Of a DNA stretch of 64,000 nt, positions 44,094-53,091 are shown piece by piece (position 1 is the stretch's first letter; each line of letters begins with the position of its first letter). The position numbers were made by a program, and so were the translations under genes. The notes below the pieces were generated by a model. The model was given only the letters and a program-made list of their open reading frames with translations, was not told where the DNA came from and ran no database searches. Origin of the DNA: Halomonas borealis (GTDB lineage: Bacteria > Pseudomonadota > Gammaproteobacteria > Pseudomonadales > Halomonadaceae); the NCBI RefSeq assembly GCF_004798905.1, contig NZ_SDMO01000012.1, forward strand, positions 50,397 through 114,396. Direction: 5' to 3'.

Positions 44094-44134
44094 GGCACGT
44101 TCACCGGCGAAGGAAACGTTGGCATGTTATATTA

Positions 44135-44153
44135 AATGGTAATCGTTATCAAA
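44135..44153 (-). promoter_or_regulatory. Fur box of the fhuF-araC operon
   Basis: AATGGTAATCGTTATCAAA matches 16 of 19 Fur positions, the best match in the window, 42 bases upstream of the fhuF start. The adjoining TATATTAAAT could be the -10 region. Confidence 0.8.
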
Positions 44154-44365
44154 ATGGCGGCGGGAAAACGACAGCGCCCACCGAGGGTGGGCGTGGTGTG
44201 GGGCGAGAGCCATCCGTTGTCGTATAGAGCCAGGAAGCGCTGATTCATGTCGCGAGCCAAGATCGCTAGGCTCGTTCCGGACGAACCAACGTACTTCCCA
44301 TTTCCGGCTTTCCCCTTCCCACGTCCCTGTGGGCCGTCGGGCGCAGCAATAAAGGCGTGTTTTCC

Positions 44366-46486
44366 TTAGTAGTCCATCGACCAGTTCAGGGTGTAGGTAC
44401 GGCCGCGACCCTGATAGTCGTAGAGGTATTCCGGACCGTAGCGGGGGGAATAGAACATCGCGGCGCGTTGCCCCCAGACGGTGGAGTAGTCCTCGTCGAG
44501 CAGGTTGGCGACGCCGAGGCTGATCTCCCCGACCGGCAGGGCCTGGCGGAGGTTCAGGTCCAGGGTGGTGAAGCCGTCGATCCGGCGGTCGTTGTCATCC
44601 TCTAGGTCGAAGGCATGGTTGGCCTGCAAGCGTGCCGCGCGCTCGCCGCGGGGATCCTGCCAGCCGAGGAAGGCGGTGGCGGAGGATAGCGAGGCGTAGC
44701 GGGCATCGCGTTTCTCCCATTCGCCGTCGGCGTTCTCCTGCTCGGAACGTACCAGGTGCAGGGTCGTGCCGGCCTCGAGGCCACCATCGAAGTAGCGAGT
44801 CACGGCGCCCTCGAAGCCGTAGTCGCGTTTCTTCTCCTCGACCACGCTGACGCTGAGATCTTCGGCGTTCTCCACGGCCTTGTCGGACCAGGCGTAGTAG
44901 AGCGCCGCCTGGGTCACCCAGGCGCCGCTGTTGTAGCGCCAGCCCAGCTCGACCTGGTCGGTCTTGATGGCGGACAGCGGGTTCTGATCGACGCTGACCT
45001 CGGCGCTCTTGCCGTAGTACTTGGCCGGGTCGGGTAGCTCGAAGCCCTGGCTGAACTGCAGCCAGTTCTGGTGGCCATTGCCGTAGTCGTAGAGGGCGCC
45101 GGCGTTGATCAGGGTGGCGTCATAGTCGTTCTCGCCGCCGGGGATGCCCTGGAAATCCTCGATCTCGACGTCCATATGCTGGCGACGTACCCCGGCGGAG
45201 AGCTGCAGCCCATCGGTGGCCTGCCATTCCCCTTGGGTGAAGGCCGAAATGCCATCGACTCGGTAGCCAGGATAGCGCGGTTCCACGCCGCCCTCCTGCT
45301 GGACCAAGCCGCCGGTGGCATCGGAGACGGCCTTGTCGAAGATCATCTGGTTGGCGTCGAAGGTCTCGCGGTCCAGGTCCAGGCCATAGCTCAGCGACAG
45401 GGTGTCGGTGAGGTCGGCATCGAACAGCGCCTTGAGGCCCGAGAGGTCGGTGTTCTGCTGGGAGGCGCGGAACTCCGAACCGCCGGTCACCGGGTAGGGG
45501 AAGGCCTGGAAGTTGGCGTCTTCCTCACGGTGGAAGGCCTGCAGGTAGAAGTCCTGGCCGAGCAGGTCGGCGTGGTGATACTGCAGGTTGAGCATCTTGC
45601 GGTCGGTGGCCGGGTCGCGGTCGGAGGCGTAGCCATCGCGGATCTCGGCGTCTTTCAGGTCGGGGTTGGTGGCGTCCAGGTTCGGGAAGTAGACCCCGCG
45701 CTCCCCCTCGTAGCCGGATCGGTACAGCTGGGCGCCGAGCTGCAGGGTCTGCTGCTCGGTCAACTGCACGTCGAGGCTGCCCATGACGTCGATGCTACGG
45801 TTGTCCTGCAGGTCGGTCTGGGCGATGTCGGGGAAGATTGCGTCGCCGTTCGCATCGAAGTGGCGTCCGTTGTCCTGGTAGGCCACGGCGAGGCGGCCTC
45901 GTACGGTCTCGTTGCCGCCGCTCACCGACTGGGCCAGGCGATAGTCCAGGTCATCGGGGTCGTTGAAGCCGGTCGTCATGCCGGCCTCGGTGGCCATGTG
46001 GATGCCGTCCTGGTCACCCTTCTTGGTGATGATGTTGATCAAGCCCCCGGTGGCGCCACCGCCATACAGGCTGCTGGCCCCCGATAGCACCTCGACGCGC
46101 TCGATATTGAACGGATCGATGGCATCGAACTGGCGTGATAGGCCCCGTGAGCTGTTCAGCGACACGCCGTCGATCAGCACCTGCACGCTGCGCCCGCGCA
46201 TGTTCTGGCCGTAGTTGGTGCGGCCCTGGGGTGCCAGGTCCAGGCCGGGTACCAGCTTGCCCAGGGCAGTTTTCAGGTCGGCGCCGGTGCCCAACTGTTC
46301 CTGTAGCTGCTGCTGGTCGACGACCCAGACGGCGCCGGGAATTCGACTGATCTCGGTGGGGGTGCGCGAGCCGACCACCACCATGGTGTCCTGAATGTCG
46401 GTCTCACCGGTGGTCTGGGCGAATGCCGGGCCGGAGAGGGCGCCGGTCAGGGCCGCGAGGCTGGCGGCCAGATGACGTGGGTTCAT
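44366..46486 (-). CDS. iutA: IutA-like TonB-dependent receptor (ferric aerobactin type)
   Basis: This is a 706-residue receptor with signal peptide SLAALTGALSGPAFAQ and TonB box DTMVVVGSR. Plug motifs: NMRGRSVQVLIDGVSLNSSRG and LSGASSLYGGGATGGLINIITKKG. The carboxy terminus, NLLDEDYSTVWGQRAAMFYSPRYGP then YDYQGRGRTYTLNWSMDY, closely follows the end of Escherichia coli IutA. It is therefore assigned as a receptor for aerobactin-like citrate-hydroxamate siderophores. No aerobactin biosynthesis genes (iucB, iucD) are present, so it would serve xenosiderophore uptake or, alternatively, the citrate-based siderophore made by the nearby NIS locus. Fur-like sequence lies immediately upstream. Confidence 0.9.
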   Translation of the reverse strand: MNPRHLAASLAALTGALSGPAFAQTTGETDIQDTMVVVGSRTPTEISRIPGAVWVVDQQQLQEQLGTGADLKTALGKLVPGLDLAPQGRTNYGQNMRGRSVQVLIDGVSLNSSRGLSRQFDAIDPFNIERVEVLSGASSLYGGGATGGLINIITKKGDQDGIHMATEAGMTTGFNDPDDLDYRLAQSVSGGNETVRGRLAVAYQDNGRHFDANGDAIFPDIAQTDLQDNRSIDVMGSLDVQLTEQQTLQLGAQLYRSGYEGERGVYFPNLDATNPDLKDAEIRDGYASDRDPATDRKMLNLQYHHADLLGQDFYLQAFHREEDANFQAFPYPVTGGSEFRASQQNTDLSGLKALFDADLTDTLSLSYGLDLDRETFDANQMIFDKAVSDATGGLVQQEGGVEPRYPGYRVDGISAFTQGEWQATDGLQLSAGVRRQHMDVEIEDFQGIPGGENDYDATLINAGALYDYGNGHQNWLQFSQGFELPDPAKYYGKSAEVSVDQNPLSAIKTDQVELGWRYNSGAWVTQAALYYAWSDKAVENAEDLSVSVVEEKKRDYGFEGAVTRYFDGGLEAGTTLHLVRSEQENADGEWEKRDARYASLSSATAFLGWQDPRGERAARLQANHAFDLEDDNDRRIDGFTTLDLNLRQALPVGEISLGVANLLDEDYSTVWGQRAAMFYSPRYGPEYLYDYQGRGRTYTLNWSMDY

Positions 46487-46496
46487 GTATCCCCTG

Positions 46497-46577
46497 AATG
46501 ATTATGATAATGGATGTAAATTGCATGAAGCGTGGCGAGTATAGCCAACGTTGCAAATAATAAGAAAGGTTCTTATT
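46497..46577 (-). promoter_or_regulatory. Fur-like operator region of the iutA-like gene
   Basis: ATGATTATGATAATGGAT (from 46498) overlaps a Fur-like core just upstream of the start codon (about 13 of 19 positions). A near-perfect palindrome AATAAGAA-AGG-TTCTTATT lies at 46559-46577. Both are AT-rich against a GC-rich background and probably form the iron-controlled promoter. Confidence 0.58.
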
Positions 46578-46736
46578 CGTAATTCTGGTCGAATCAGGAG
46601 GGGCAACGGCTAGCCAGGGCTAACCCGAGAGATAACAGGGGCGCGCCATGGTCGCGTCGGATCAATGCCGTCGCGCGAGGCCCGGCGGCTGTATTAGGCT
46701 GGGTGAGCGTCGCATTCCCACCATGGAGGCTGTCCT

Positions 46737-47774
46737 ATGGCCCAAGCCCGTATCCTTCAGCAAGGCATCATCCATTGTTTCCCCGCCGGCCTGCGTGACG
46801 AGCACGGCGAGATCGTTAACGCCGAGATCTCCGCCGTACTCTACGATGGTGAGAGGCTGCTGTTGGCTAGCGACAAGCCAGTGCCTGGTGAGTCGCGCTC
46901 GGCGGTCTTCGCTCTGCCGTTGACGTCTGAAGGCCCCGATGACACCCGGCTTGAGTACCTCACCGCCGCTCGGCTCCAGCAGGCGGTGAAGTACGAGGAC
47001 TTCGCGTTGACCACCGATGGTCGCCACGTGCTGGCGGTGACCGGCTTCGACCGCATCGATGATGAGAGCCACGCGCTGAACGACTACAATCATCTGCTGA
47101 TCTGGCCGCTCGGCGAACCCGGGGCGGTGCAGGTGGTGGACCCCGACCCGCGCGACGGCGTGGAGGGCTCGCTGGAGTTGCGCCGCAAGCTCGATGCGGC
47201 CATCGGCTGTCCCTATTACAAGCTCGAGGGGCTGGCCACCGTGCCCGGTGACCGCGGCGACGGCCTGCTGCTGTTCGGCGTGCGCGAGCAGGGCAATGCC
47301 CATGATGATTTCGACTACGTGAGCCGCGTGGTCGGCGCGCATTACCAGATCACCGACGGCGGCAACATCGAGTTCGTCGACGCCCTGCGCGAGCACTTCC
47401 GCTTCGTGCCCCACGAACAGGATGGCGTGCGCTTCGAGTGTGGGCTCTCGAGCCTGGAGTACGATCCCTACCATGCCCGGCTCTACCTGCTCACAAGCTT
47501 CGAAGTTGAAGAGGGCGGCGAGGAGCGCATTGGCGGTTATCTGTGGGAGCTGAGCCTGGAGGAGTTCCGCGACGGCGAGATCCCACGGCTGGTGACCACC
47601 CCCGAGGGCGAGCCGCTGGAATTCGAGCACAAGGCCGAAGGCCTGGCAGTGCTCGACCGCGAGCGACTGTTCGTCGCCTACGACAACGACCGCAACCTTA
47701 CGCTTGGCAGCGTGAGCGAGCGCGATGAGCGTCATGCCTGTGAAGCGCCCTACACTGTGCTTGGGATGGTGTGA
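46737..47774 (+). CDS. Conserved hypothetical protein, possible beta-propeller/esterase-like
   Basis: This is a 345-residue soluble protein without a signal peptide. I do not recognise a named family with certainty. Repeating blade-like segments (RLLLASDKPVPG, DGRHVLAVTGFDR, YDPYHARLYLLTSFEVE, RLFVAYDND) and two EGLA motifs (YKLEGLA near 165, HKAEGLAV near 303) resemble the 'esterase-like activity of phytase' and DUF3616-type propellers. GGAGG lies seven bases before ATG 46737. It stands alone between the iutA-like gene and the tRNA, and is followed by a hairpin. No link to iron uptake or to the island is evident. Confidence 0.65.
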   Translation: MAQARILQQGIIHCFPAGLRDEHGEIVNAEISAVLYDGERLLLASDKPVPGESRSAVFALPLTSEGPDDTRLEYLTAARLQQAVKYEDFALTTDGRHVLAVTGFDRIDDESHALNDYNHLLIWPLGEPGAVQVVDPDPRDGVEGSLELRRKLDAAIGCPYYKLEGLATVPGDRGDGLLLFGVREQGNAHDDFDYVSRVVGAHYQITDGGNIEFVDALREHFRFVPHEQDGVRFECGLSSLEYDPYHARLYLLTSFEVEEGGEERIGGYLWELSLEEFRDGEIPRLVTTPEGEPLEFEHKAEGLAVLDRERLFVAYDNDRNLTLGSVSERDERHACEAPYTVLGMV

Positions 47775-47801
47775 TTCGCCGATGCTACATTCGACGCGGA
47801 C

Positions 47802-47825
47802 AGCCGCTGGCCTCGGCCGGCGGCT
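47802..47825 (+). terminator. Hairpin after the propeller-like gene
   Basis: AGCCGCTGGCC (47802-47812) pairs with 47815-47825 with one G-T pair, followed by TTCGC. It lies 28 bases past the stop codon and just before the tRNA gene. Confidence 0.65.
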
Positions 47826-47852
47826 TTCGCTATCATACGCAGCCGCTGATAA

Positions 47853-47929
<77 letters not shown>

Positions 47930-48026
47930 ACTATCAACGAGTTACAGCACGTTTCTCCCTTCCTTCCGCTGTACTCGACTGTACCTGTCTACACGCCCGA
48001 TTTCGGGCCGAATCTGACGGCTTCGC

Positions 48027-49877
48027 TCAGGCCGAGGCGAGCTCCGTCAGCCGCCGTGTGTACCAGTTCGTCTGGCAGCTCGTCACCAGCAGGCGACGGT
48101 GGGCGCGGGTCATGCCGACGTAGAGCAGACGCGCTTCCTGGAATTGTTGTTCCTCGTCGTTGCTCAACGCCCCGAGCCCACACAGCAGCACGGTGTCGAA
48201 CTCTAACCCCTTGCTGCTCTGACGGCTTAACAGCACTACCTCATCGGCGTGTGGATCGTAACGGCGCTTGTCGGCGGATTGCTGAAGGCATCGATTGGGG
48301 ATGCCGGCTTCCCGCAGGACCTCGTGAAAGAATCGTCCCTGAGCATTGCCGGTATATACCACCGCGATACTGTTCAACTCGCTGCCCTGGTCACGCCATG
48401 TCTGGATGCAGCGCACCAAGTAACGTGCCTCATCATGGGCGCTGCTGAAGCATCGAAAGGCGGGCTTGGGTCCGCTCACTCCGGCGACTTCCGGGGTGAT
48501 CAGCGGAATATGGTCCTCGTCGGCGTCCTGGGCCTCCAGGAAATCCCGGGCAAAATCGTAGGCAAAGGAGAGAATTTCCCGGGTATTGCGATAGTTCAGT
48601 TTGAGAATCGTGGTGCGCCCACGTGCCTGCACTCCGGCCGAGGAGAGCGGAAACTTGAGTGAACTCTTCTGATAGATGGACTGGGCATCGTCGTAGAGTA
48701 GCAGCAGTGAGTTGATGTGCGGATCGATCATCTGCACCACCAGCTTGAGCCAGGCCTGCTCGAAGTCGTGGCCCTCGTCGATCATCACTGCACCGTACTG
48801 CGCCCGGGGAATGAGTGCCGCATCGACGGCCTGGATGACGCTTTCCACCTGACGTTCCCAGACAGGCCGGTTCCCCGGCAGCGTGTCGACGTGGTAAGTC
48901 TTCAGCTGCAGGCCGCACCACTCATGGAAATGGTGAACCTTGACCTTTTCGGTGAGTCCTTTTTCGGCGATGAAACTGCGCAGGCGAGCGGCCAGAGTAA
49001 TGTTGAAGCACAGCACTAGGATCGGTTTGCAGATGGCGCGTGCCAGATGCAGGCAGCGATATCCGAGAATCAGGGTCTTGCCGGAGCCGGCGACGCCATG
49101 GATGACCCGATGGCCATCGCCCATGCTTCTCGCCAGCTGCTCCTGGTGCAAGTCCATGACGCGAACGATGTCTGGAACGAGAGGCTCGGACGACGCGTCC
49201 TCCTCGCTGGCATCGTCACCGAAGAGATCTTGCGTAGGCGCATCGATGCGTACCTCCGGGAACAGCTGCCAGCGAATCCGGTCGATCTGCGGAACGCTGA
49301 GCTTCTCACCAAACCGATACTCGAACATGTCCCAGAGCCGCTGCTGGAAGGCTTCCGGGTCGGTTGTCGTTTGCATCTCATCCTTGCAGATGACGCGCTG
49401 TGCCGGCAGCAGCGTTTCCTGCTCGGCCCCCGGAACGGCCCGATTCCACTGCTTACGTGTGATGTTGGGCAGCACCACGCCGTGCCCGTAGGGAAAGCAG
49501 AGCTTGCCCTGGTAGCGCGCATCGGACTGAGTGAGCTGAGGGTCACGCTTCAACTGATCGATGGCAGCGAAGGCGCACTGGCGGGCCTGGGCCAGCGGGT
49601 TACTAACCGTCTTGCGGCCCTCCTGGGTATCGATCACGACGCTGTCCGGAGTGATCGAACGGAGGGTCTCGATCTTCCAGTCCTTGACCTCGAGAAACAG
49701 CAGGCCGCGCGCCGGGTGCAAGATGATGAAGTCGGGGTAGCGGCGCCGTCGCCCTAGCGGAATGTCGTACCAGACGAGGTAGTCCTCTTCCAGCAGGCTC
49801 TCCAGGCGACGACCAAAGCGGCGCTCTCCACGCGTCATGCGGGCGATGGTGGTGAGCGAGGGAATGATCGTGGCCAT
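48027..49877 (-). CDS. NERD-domain nuclease fused to UvrD/Rep-type helicase
   Basis: This is a 616-residue protein. The amino-terminal NERD domain (about 15-115) shows PDFIIL and FLEVKDWK (Asp49, Glu63, Lys65), a PD-(D/E)XK nuclease pattern. A superfamily 1 helicase follows: Walker A GVAGSGKT (261-268), MIDEGHDF, LNYRNTREI, SRQSSKGLEFDTVLL and RLLYVGMTRAHRRL. Such NERD-UvrD proteins are common in defence islands and are suspected to act on invading DNA; no specific function is established. ATG 49877 is chosen over a TTG at 49913. It is the first gene after the tRNA and points towards it. It is divergent from the S24-fused helicase, and the two may be regulated together. Confidence 0.87.
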   Translation of the reverse strand: MATIIPSLTTIARMTRGERRFGRRLESLLEEDYLVWYDIPLGRRRRYPDFIILHPARGLLFLEVKDWKIETLRSITPDSVVIDTQEGRKTVSNPLAQARQCAFAAIDQLKRDPQLTQSDARYQGKLCFPYGHGVVLPNITRKQWNRAVPGAEQETLLPAQRVICKDEMQTTTDPEAFQQRLWDMFEYRFGEKLSVPQIDRIRWQLFPEVRIDAPTQDLFGDDASEEDASSEPLVPDIVRVMDLHQEQLARSMGDGHRVIHGVAGSGKTLILGYRCLHLARAICKPILVLCFNITLAARLRSFIAEKGLTEKVKVHHFHEWCGLQLKTYHVDTLPGNRPVWERQVESVIQAVDAALIPRAQYGAVMIDEGHDFEQAWLKLVVQMIDPHINSLLLLYDDAQSIYQKSSLKFPLSSAGVQARGRTTILKLNYRNTREILSFAYDFARDFLEAQDADEDHIPLITPEVAGVSGPKPAFRCFSSAHDEARYLVRCIQTWRDQGSELNSIAVVYTGNAQGRFFHEVLREAGIPNRCLQQSADKRRYDPHADEVVLLSRQSSKGLEFDTVLLCGLGALSNDEEQQFQEARLLYVGMTRAHRRLLVTSCQTNWYTRRLTELASA

Positions 49878-50236
49878 GGTGTCGGAGTTCCGGTGGTGAG
49901 CAATCGCCCGCAATGTGCATCTCGTATACTAAATCACCTTAGTGATCCGAAGGCGTCTATTCAATGAGTTCATCCTAAAGTCTGGGTATTCCGATAGCGT
50001 CTCGCTGTGTCCGGAGAAAGCTCCTGCGTTCTCAGAGGCTCGCTGGATGAATCACTGGGGAGGAAATGCCAGCACAGCCGTCGGTCTCTGGCAATGATGA
50101 CTCGGAGTTCCCCTATAGCTTACTGTGACTACAATATGAAGTTTAGTTGATATTATGGCGGTTCCATAATCGCCATAGTGGCCTAAAAGCGTGCTTGGGG
50201 TTTTATAAAAACCTGTTCATAAAGGATTTTTCTGGA
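49878..50236. promoter_or_regulatory. Divergent promoter region with inverted repeat
   Basis: This 359-base AT-richer gap separates two divergent helicase genes and has no supported gene. TATGGCG (50154-50160) and CGCCATA (50171-50177) form an inverted repeat with a ten-base spacer, 60 bases before the S24-fused gene. It is a candidate operator, possibly bound by a product of the pair. Confidence 0.45.
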
Positions 50237-52627
50237 ATGCTGGTCTACAACGCCACCAAGCAGCAGTTCATCGATGATGTGCGAGCCAACGTCATCACCG
50301 ATGCCATCGAGAACGAAGTGGCACGTAGACTGAACCGCAACTCACCGCGCAGTGAGGTGACGTCGTGGGAGAATTCTCTGCGCTTCATGATGAGCGCGCT
50401 ACTGGACGAGGCGATTCCCGCGTCGGCCGGGGTGGCCATCGAATACAACATCCCGCTGACCAATCGCCGTGTGGACTTCATCCTGACCGGCAAGAACCAC
50501 CAGCGGGACGATGCGGCGGTCATCGTGGAACTGAAACAGTGGCAGTCCGTCGAGGTGACGAAGAAGGATGCCATCGTGTGCACCCAGTTGGGCGGCGGCG
50601 TACACGAGACCAACCATCCGTCGTATCAGGCGTGGTCCTATGGCGCGCTGATCGAAGACTACAACGAGACGGTACGCTCCGAGTCGATCCGCCTGGTGCC
50701 CTGCGCCTACCTGCACAACATGAAGCAGGGGGACGCCATCAATGATCCCTTCTACGAGTACCACACGCGCCGTGCGCCGGTCTTCATCTCGCAGGATGCC
50801 TTGAAACTGTCGGCGTTTCTGAGCCAGCACATAAAGTACGGCGACAGCAACAACATCATGTATCGCATCGAGCACGGTGTGATCAAGCCGAGCAAGAACC
50901 TGGCGGATGCCCTGGCCTCGATGATGCAAGGCAACGCCGAGTTCCTGATGATCGACGACCAGAAGCTGGTCTATGAAACCGCCATCGATCTTGCGCATCG
51001 CGCGGCCAGCGGGAGCAAGCAGTGCCTGATCGTCAAGGGCGGGCCAGGCACCGGCAAGTCGGTAGTAGCCATCAACCTGCTGGTGGAGCTGACGAAGCGC
51101 GAGATGATGACGCAGTACGTCTCGCGCAACTCGGCCCCTCGGGAGGTCTTCAAGAAGAAGCTGACCGGCACGCGCAAGAAGACCCACATCGATAACCTGT
51201 TCAAGGGCTCGGGCAGCTACGTCAACGCCGAGCCAGATACCTTCCATGCACTGATCGTCGATGAGGCGCACCGCCTGAACGAGAAATCGGGCATGTATCA
51301 GAACCTGGGAGAGAGCCAGGTCAAGGAGGTGATCGCCGCGTCACGCTTCTCGATCTTTTTCATCGATGAGGCGCAGCGTGTCACGCTGAAGGACGTGGGC
51401 TCGGTCGAGGAGATCCGGCGGCGGGCAGCCGAGTGCGGTGCCGATGTACACGAGCTTGAGTTGGCCTCGCAGTTTCGCTGCAACGGCTCGGATGGTTATC
51501 TGGCCTGGCTCGATCATGCGCTGCAGATTCGCACCACGGCCAACACCGATCTTGAGGACATCGACTACGGCTTCCAGGTGTTCGATGACCCGAGTGCCAT
51601 GCGCCGGGCGATTCTCGAGAAGAACCGCAAGGCCAACAAGGCACGCATGGTGGCGGGCTACTGCTGGCCATGGGCGAGCAAGAAGGACAAGCACGCCATG
51701 GACATCGTGTTTCCCGAACATGGCTTCGCGGCCCAATGGAACCTCGACGACGACGGCATGCTATGGGCGATCGCCGATGGATCAGCGAAACAGGTCGGCT
51801 GCATCCACACCTGCCAGGGGCTCGAGTTCGACTACGTCGGCGTCATCATCGGCGACGACTTCGTGATTCGTGACGGCCGCGTGGTGACGGACGCCGCCAA
51901 GCGGGCAGGGCAGGACCGCTCGGTGCATGGCTACAAGAAGATGCTCAAGGAGCAGCCCGAGCATGCCCGTGCCCGGGCGGACCAGATCATCAAGAACACC
52001 TATCGCACGCTGATGACGCGGGGCCAGAAGGGCTGTTACGTCTATGCCACGGATCCCGAGACCCGCGAGTACTTCGCGGCCTTCGCTCGTTCGCAGGCAG
52101 CCACCGAGCATACCGATCTGACTAAAGAGGCCGAGACGCTGGATGGATTGCACCTTCCCACCGTGACGCGTGATGAGGCCGCGCCGTTTGAGCGCCATAT
52201 ACCCGTGTACGATTTGAGCATCGCTGCCGGCGAGTTCAGCGAGATGCAGATCGCCGACGCTGAACACTGGGTCGAGCTACCGGACTTCATGCGTGCGAGC
52301 CCCGACCTGTTCGTCAGCCGGGTAGTGGGGGAGTCGATGAACCGGCGCATCCCCAACGGCGCTTGGTGCCTGTTCCGTGCCAACCCTGGCGGCACACGGC
52401 AAGGCAAGGTCGTCGTGGTGCAGCATCGCGCCATCGAGGACCCTGACCACGGGGGCAGCTTCACAGTAAAGCAGTATCAGAGCGAGAAGATCGAGGAATA
52501 CGGCGAGTTCGTGAACCAGCGCATCGTGCTGAAGCCCCAGACCAACGCCTTCGGTTACAAGGACATCGTGCTCGAGGACGAGCTTGAGGATCTGAAGGTC
52601 ATCGGCGAATTCCTCTCCGTGCTGTGA
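50237..52627 (+). CDS. PD-(D/E)XK nuclease - DUF2075 helicase - S24 (LexA-like) peptidase fusion
   Basis: This 796-residue protein has three regions. Residues 40-160 contain VDFILTG and AAVIVELKQWQ (Asp80, Glu98, Lys100), a PD-(D/E)XK nuclease pattern. Residues 235-620 are a DUF2075-type helicase/ATPase with GGPGTGKS (268-275), LIVDEAH (339-345), FFIDEAQ and HTCQGLEFDYVGV. Residues 650-796 are LexA/UmuD-like: YDLSIAAGEF has an Ala-Gly pair (664-665), VGESMNRRIPNG holds the candidate nucleophile Ser700, and FTVKQYQ the general base Lys745. All elements needed for self-cleavage are present. ATG 50237 with AAGGA upstream is chosen over TTG 50147. A defence role is inferred from island context. 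The MazG-like gene follows 107 bases later. Confidence 0.87.
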   Translation: MLVYNATKQQFIDDVRANVITDAIENEVARRLNRNSPRSEVTSWENSLRFMMSALLDEAIPASAGVAIEYNIPLTNRRVDFILTGKNHQRDDAAVIVELKQWQSVEVTKKDAIVCTQLGGGVHETNHPSYQAWSYGALIEDYNETVRSESIRLVPCAYLHNMKQGDAINDPFYEYHTRRAPVFISQDALKLSAFLSQHIKYGDSNNIMYRIEHGVIKPSKNLADALASMMQGNAEFLMIDDQKLVYETAIDLAHRAASGSKQCLIVKGGPGTGKSVVAINLLVELTKREMMTQYVSRNSAPREVFKKKLTGTRKKTHIDNLFKGSGSYVNAEPDTFHALIVDEAHRLNEKSGMYQNLGESQVKEVIAASRFSIFFIDEAQRVTLKDVGSVEEIRRRAAECGADVHELELASQFRCNGSDGYLAWLDHALQIRTTANTDLEDIDYGFQVFDDPSAMRRAILEKNRKANKARMVAGYCWPWASKKDKHAMDIVFPEHGFAAQWNLDDDGMLWAIADGSAKQVGCIHTCQGLEFDYVGVIIGDDFVIRDGRVVTDAAKRAGQDRSVHGYKKMLKEQPEHARARADQIIKNTYRTLMTRGQKGCYVYATDPETREYFAAFARSQAATEHTDLTKEAETLDGLHLPTVTRDEAAPFERHIPVYDLSIAAGEFSEMQIADAEHWVELPDFMRASPDLFVSRVVGESMNRRIPNGAWCLFRANPGGTRQGKVVVVQHRAIEDPDHGGSFTVKQYQSEKIEEYGEFVNQRIVLKPQTNAFGYKDIVLEDELEDLKVIGEFLSVL

Positions 52628-52734
52628 GCGAGTGGGCGGCCGCATCGCCGCCTATACCGATGCAGGCTAGATAGCGAGCGGAAGAGCAGGCATGCTCACC
52701 GCTATCCGATCCCGCAGAACCAGGTGAGCCCTAG

Positions 52735-53091
52735 ATGTCAGACCCGTTCGAGCAGCTCCGCGACGCCATGGACCAGTTCGCCATCGAGCGCGACTGGGAT
52801 CAGTTTCACTCGCCCAAGAACCTGGCCATGGCGCTGACGGTGGAGGCAGCGGAGCTGCAGGAGTGCTTCCAGTGGCTGACCGAGGCGCAGTCCAGGGAAC
52901 TGGATGAGCAGCAACTGGCCGCCGTGCGCGACGAAATTGCCGATGTTCAGCTCTATCTGATCCGGCTGGCGGGCAAGCTGGACCTGGATATCGAAGCGGC
53001 ATGCCGGGCGAAGATGGAGAAGAATGCGGAGAAATATCCCGCCGACCAAGTGAAGGGAAGTGCGAAAAAGTACACGCACTATCAGGGTTGA
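52735..53091 (+). CDS. MazG-like nucleotide pyrophosphohydrolase (RS21-C6/dCTPase type)
   Basis: This 118-residue all-alpha protein has the MazG-like metal-binding pattern: EAAELQECFQW (residues about 38-48, E-x2-E) and DEIADVQLYLIRLA (about 66-79, E-x2-D). Proteins of this small, single-domain type hydrolyse dNTPs such as dCTP to monophosphates. Nucleotide-pool hydrolases are found in several anti-phage contexts, and this one follows the S24-fused helicase on the same strand. That supports a joint role without proving it. It ends with a basic tail (KGSAKKYTHYQG). The start ATG 52735 is the only one that preserves the family's amino terminus. Confidence 0.9.
   Translation: MSDPFEQLRDAMDQFAIERDWDQFHSPKNLAMALTVEAAELQECFQWLTEAQSRELDEQQLAAVRDEIADVQLYLIRLAGKLDLDIEAACRAKMEKNAEKYPADQVKGSAKKYTHYQG

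Noticed and set aside
44175..44193. Hairpin CGCCCACC/GGTGGGCG downstream of the iutA-like gene
   Set aside because: It is more than 170 bases from the stop codon and has only an interrupted T-run, so I did not list it as that gene's terminator.
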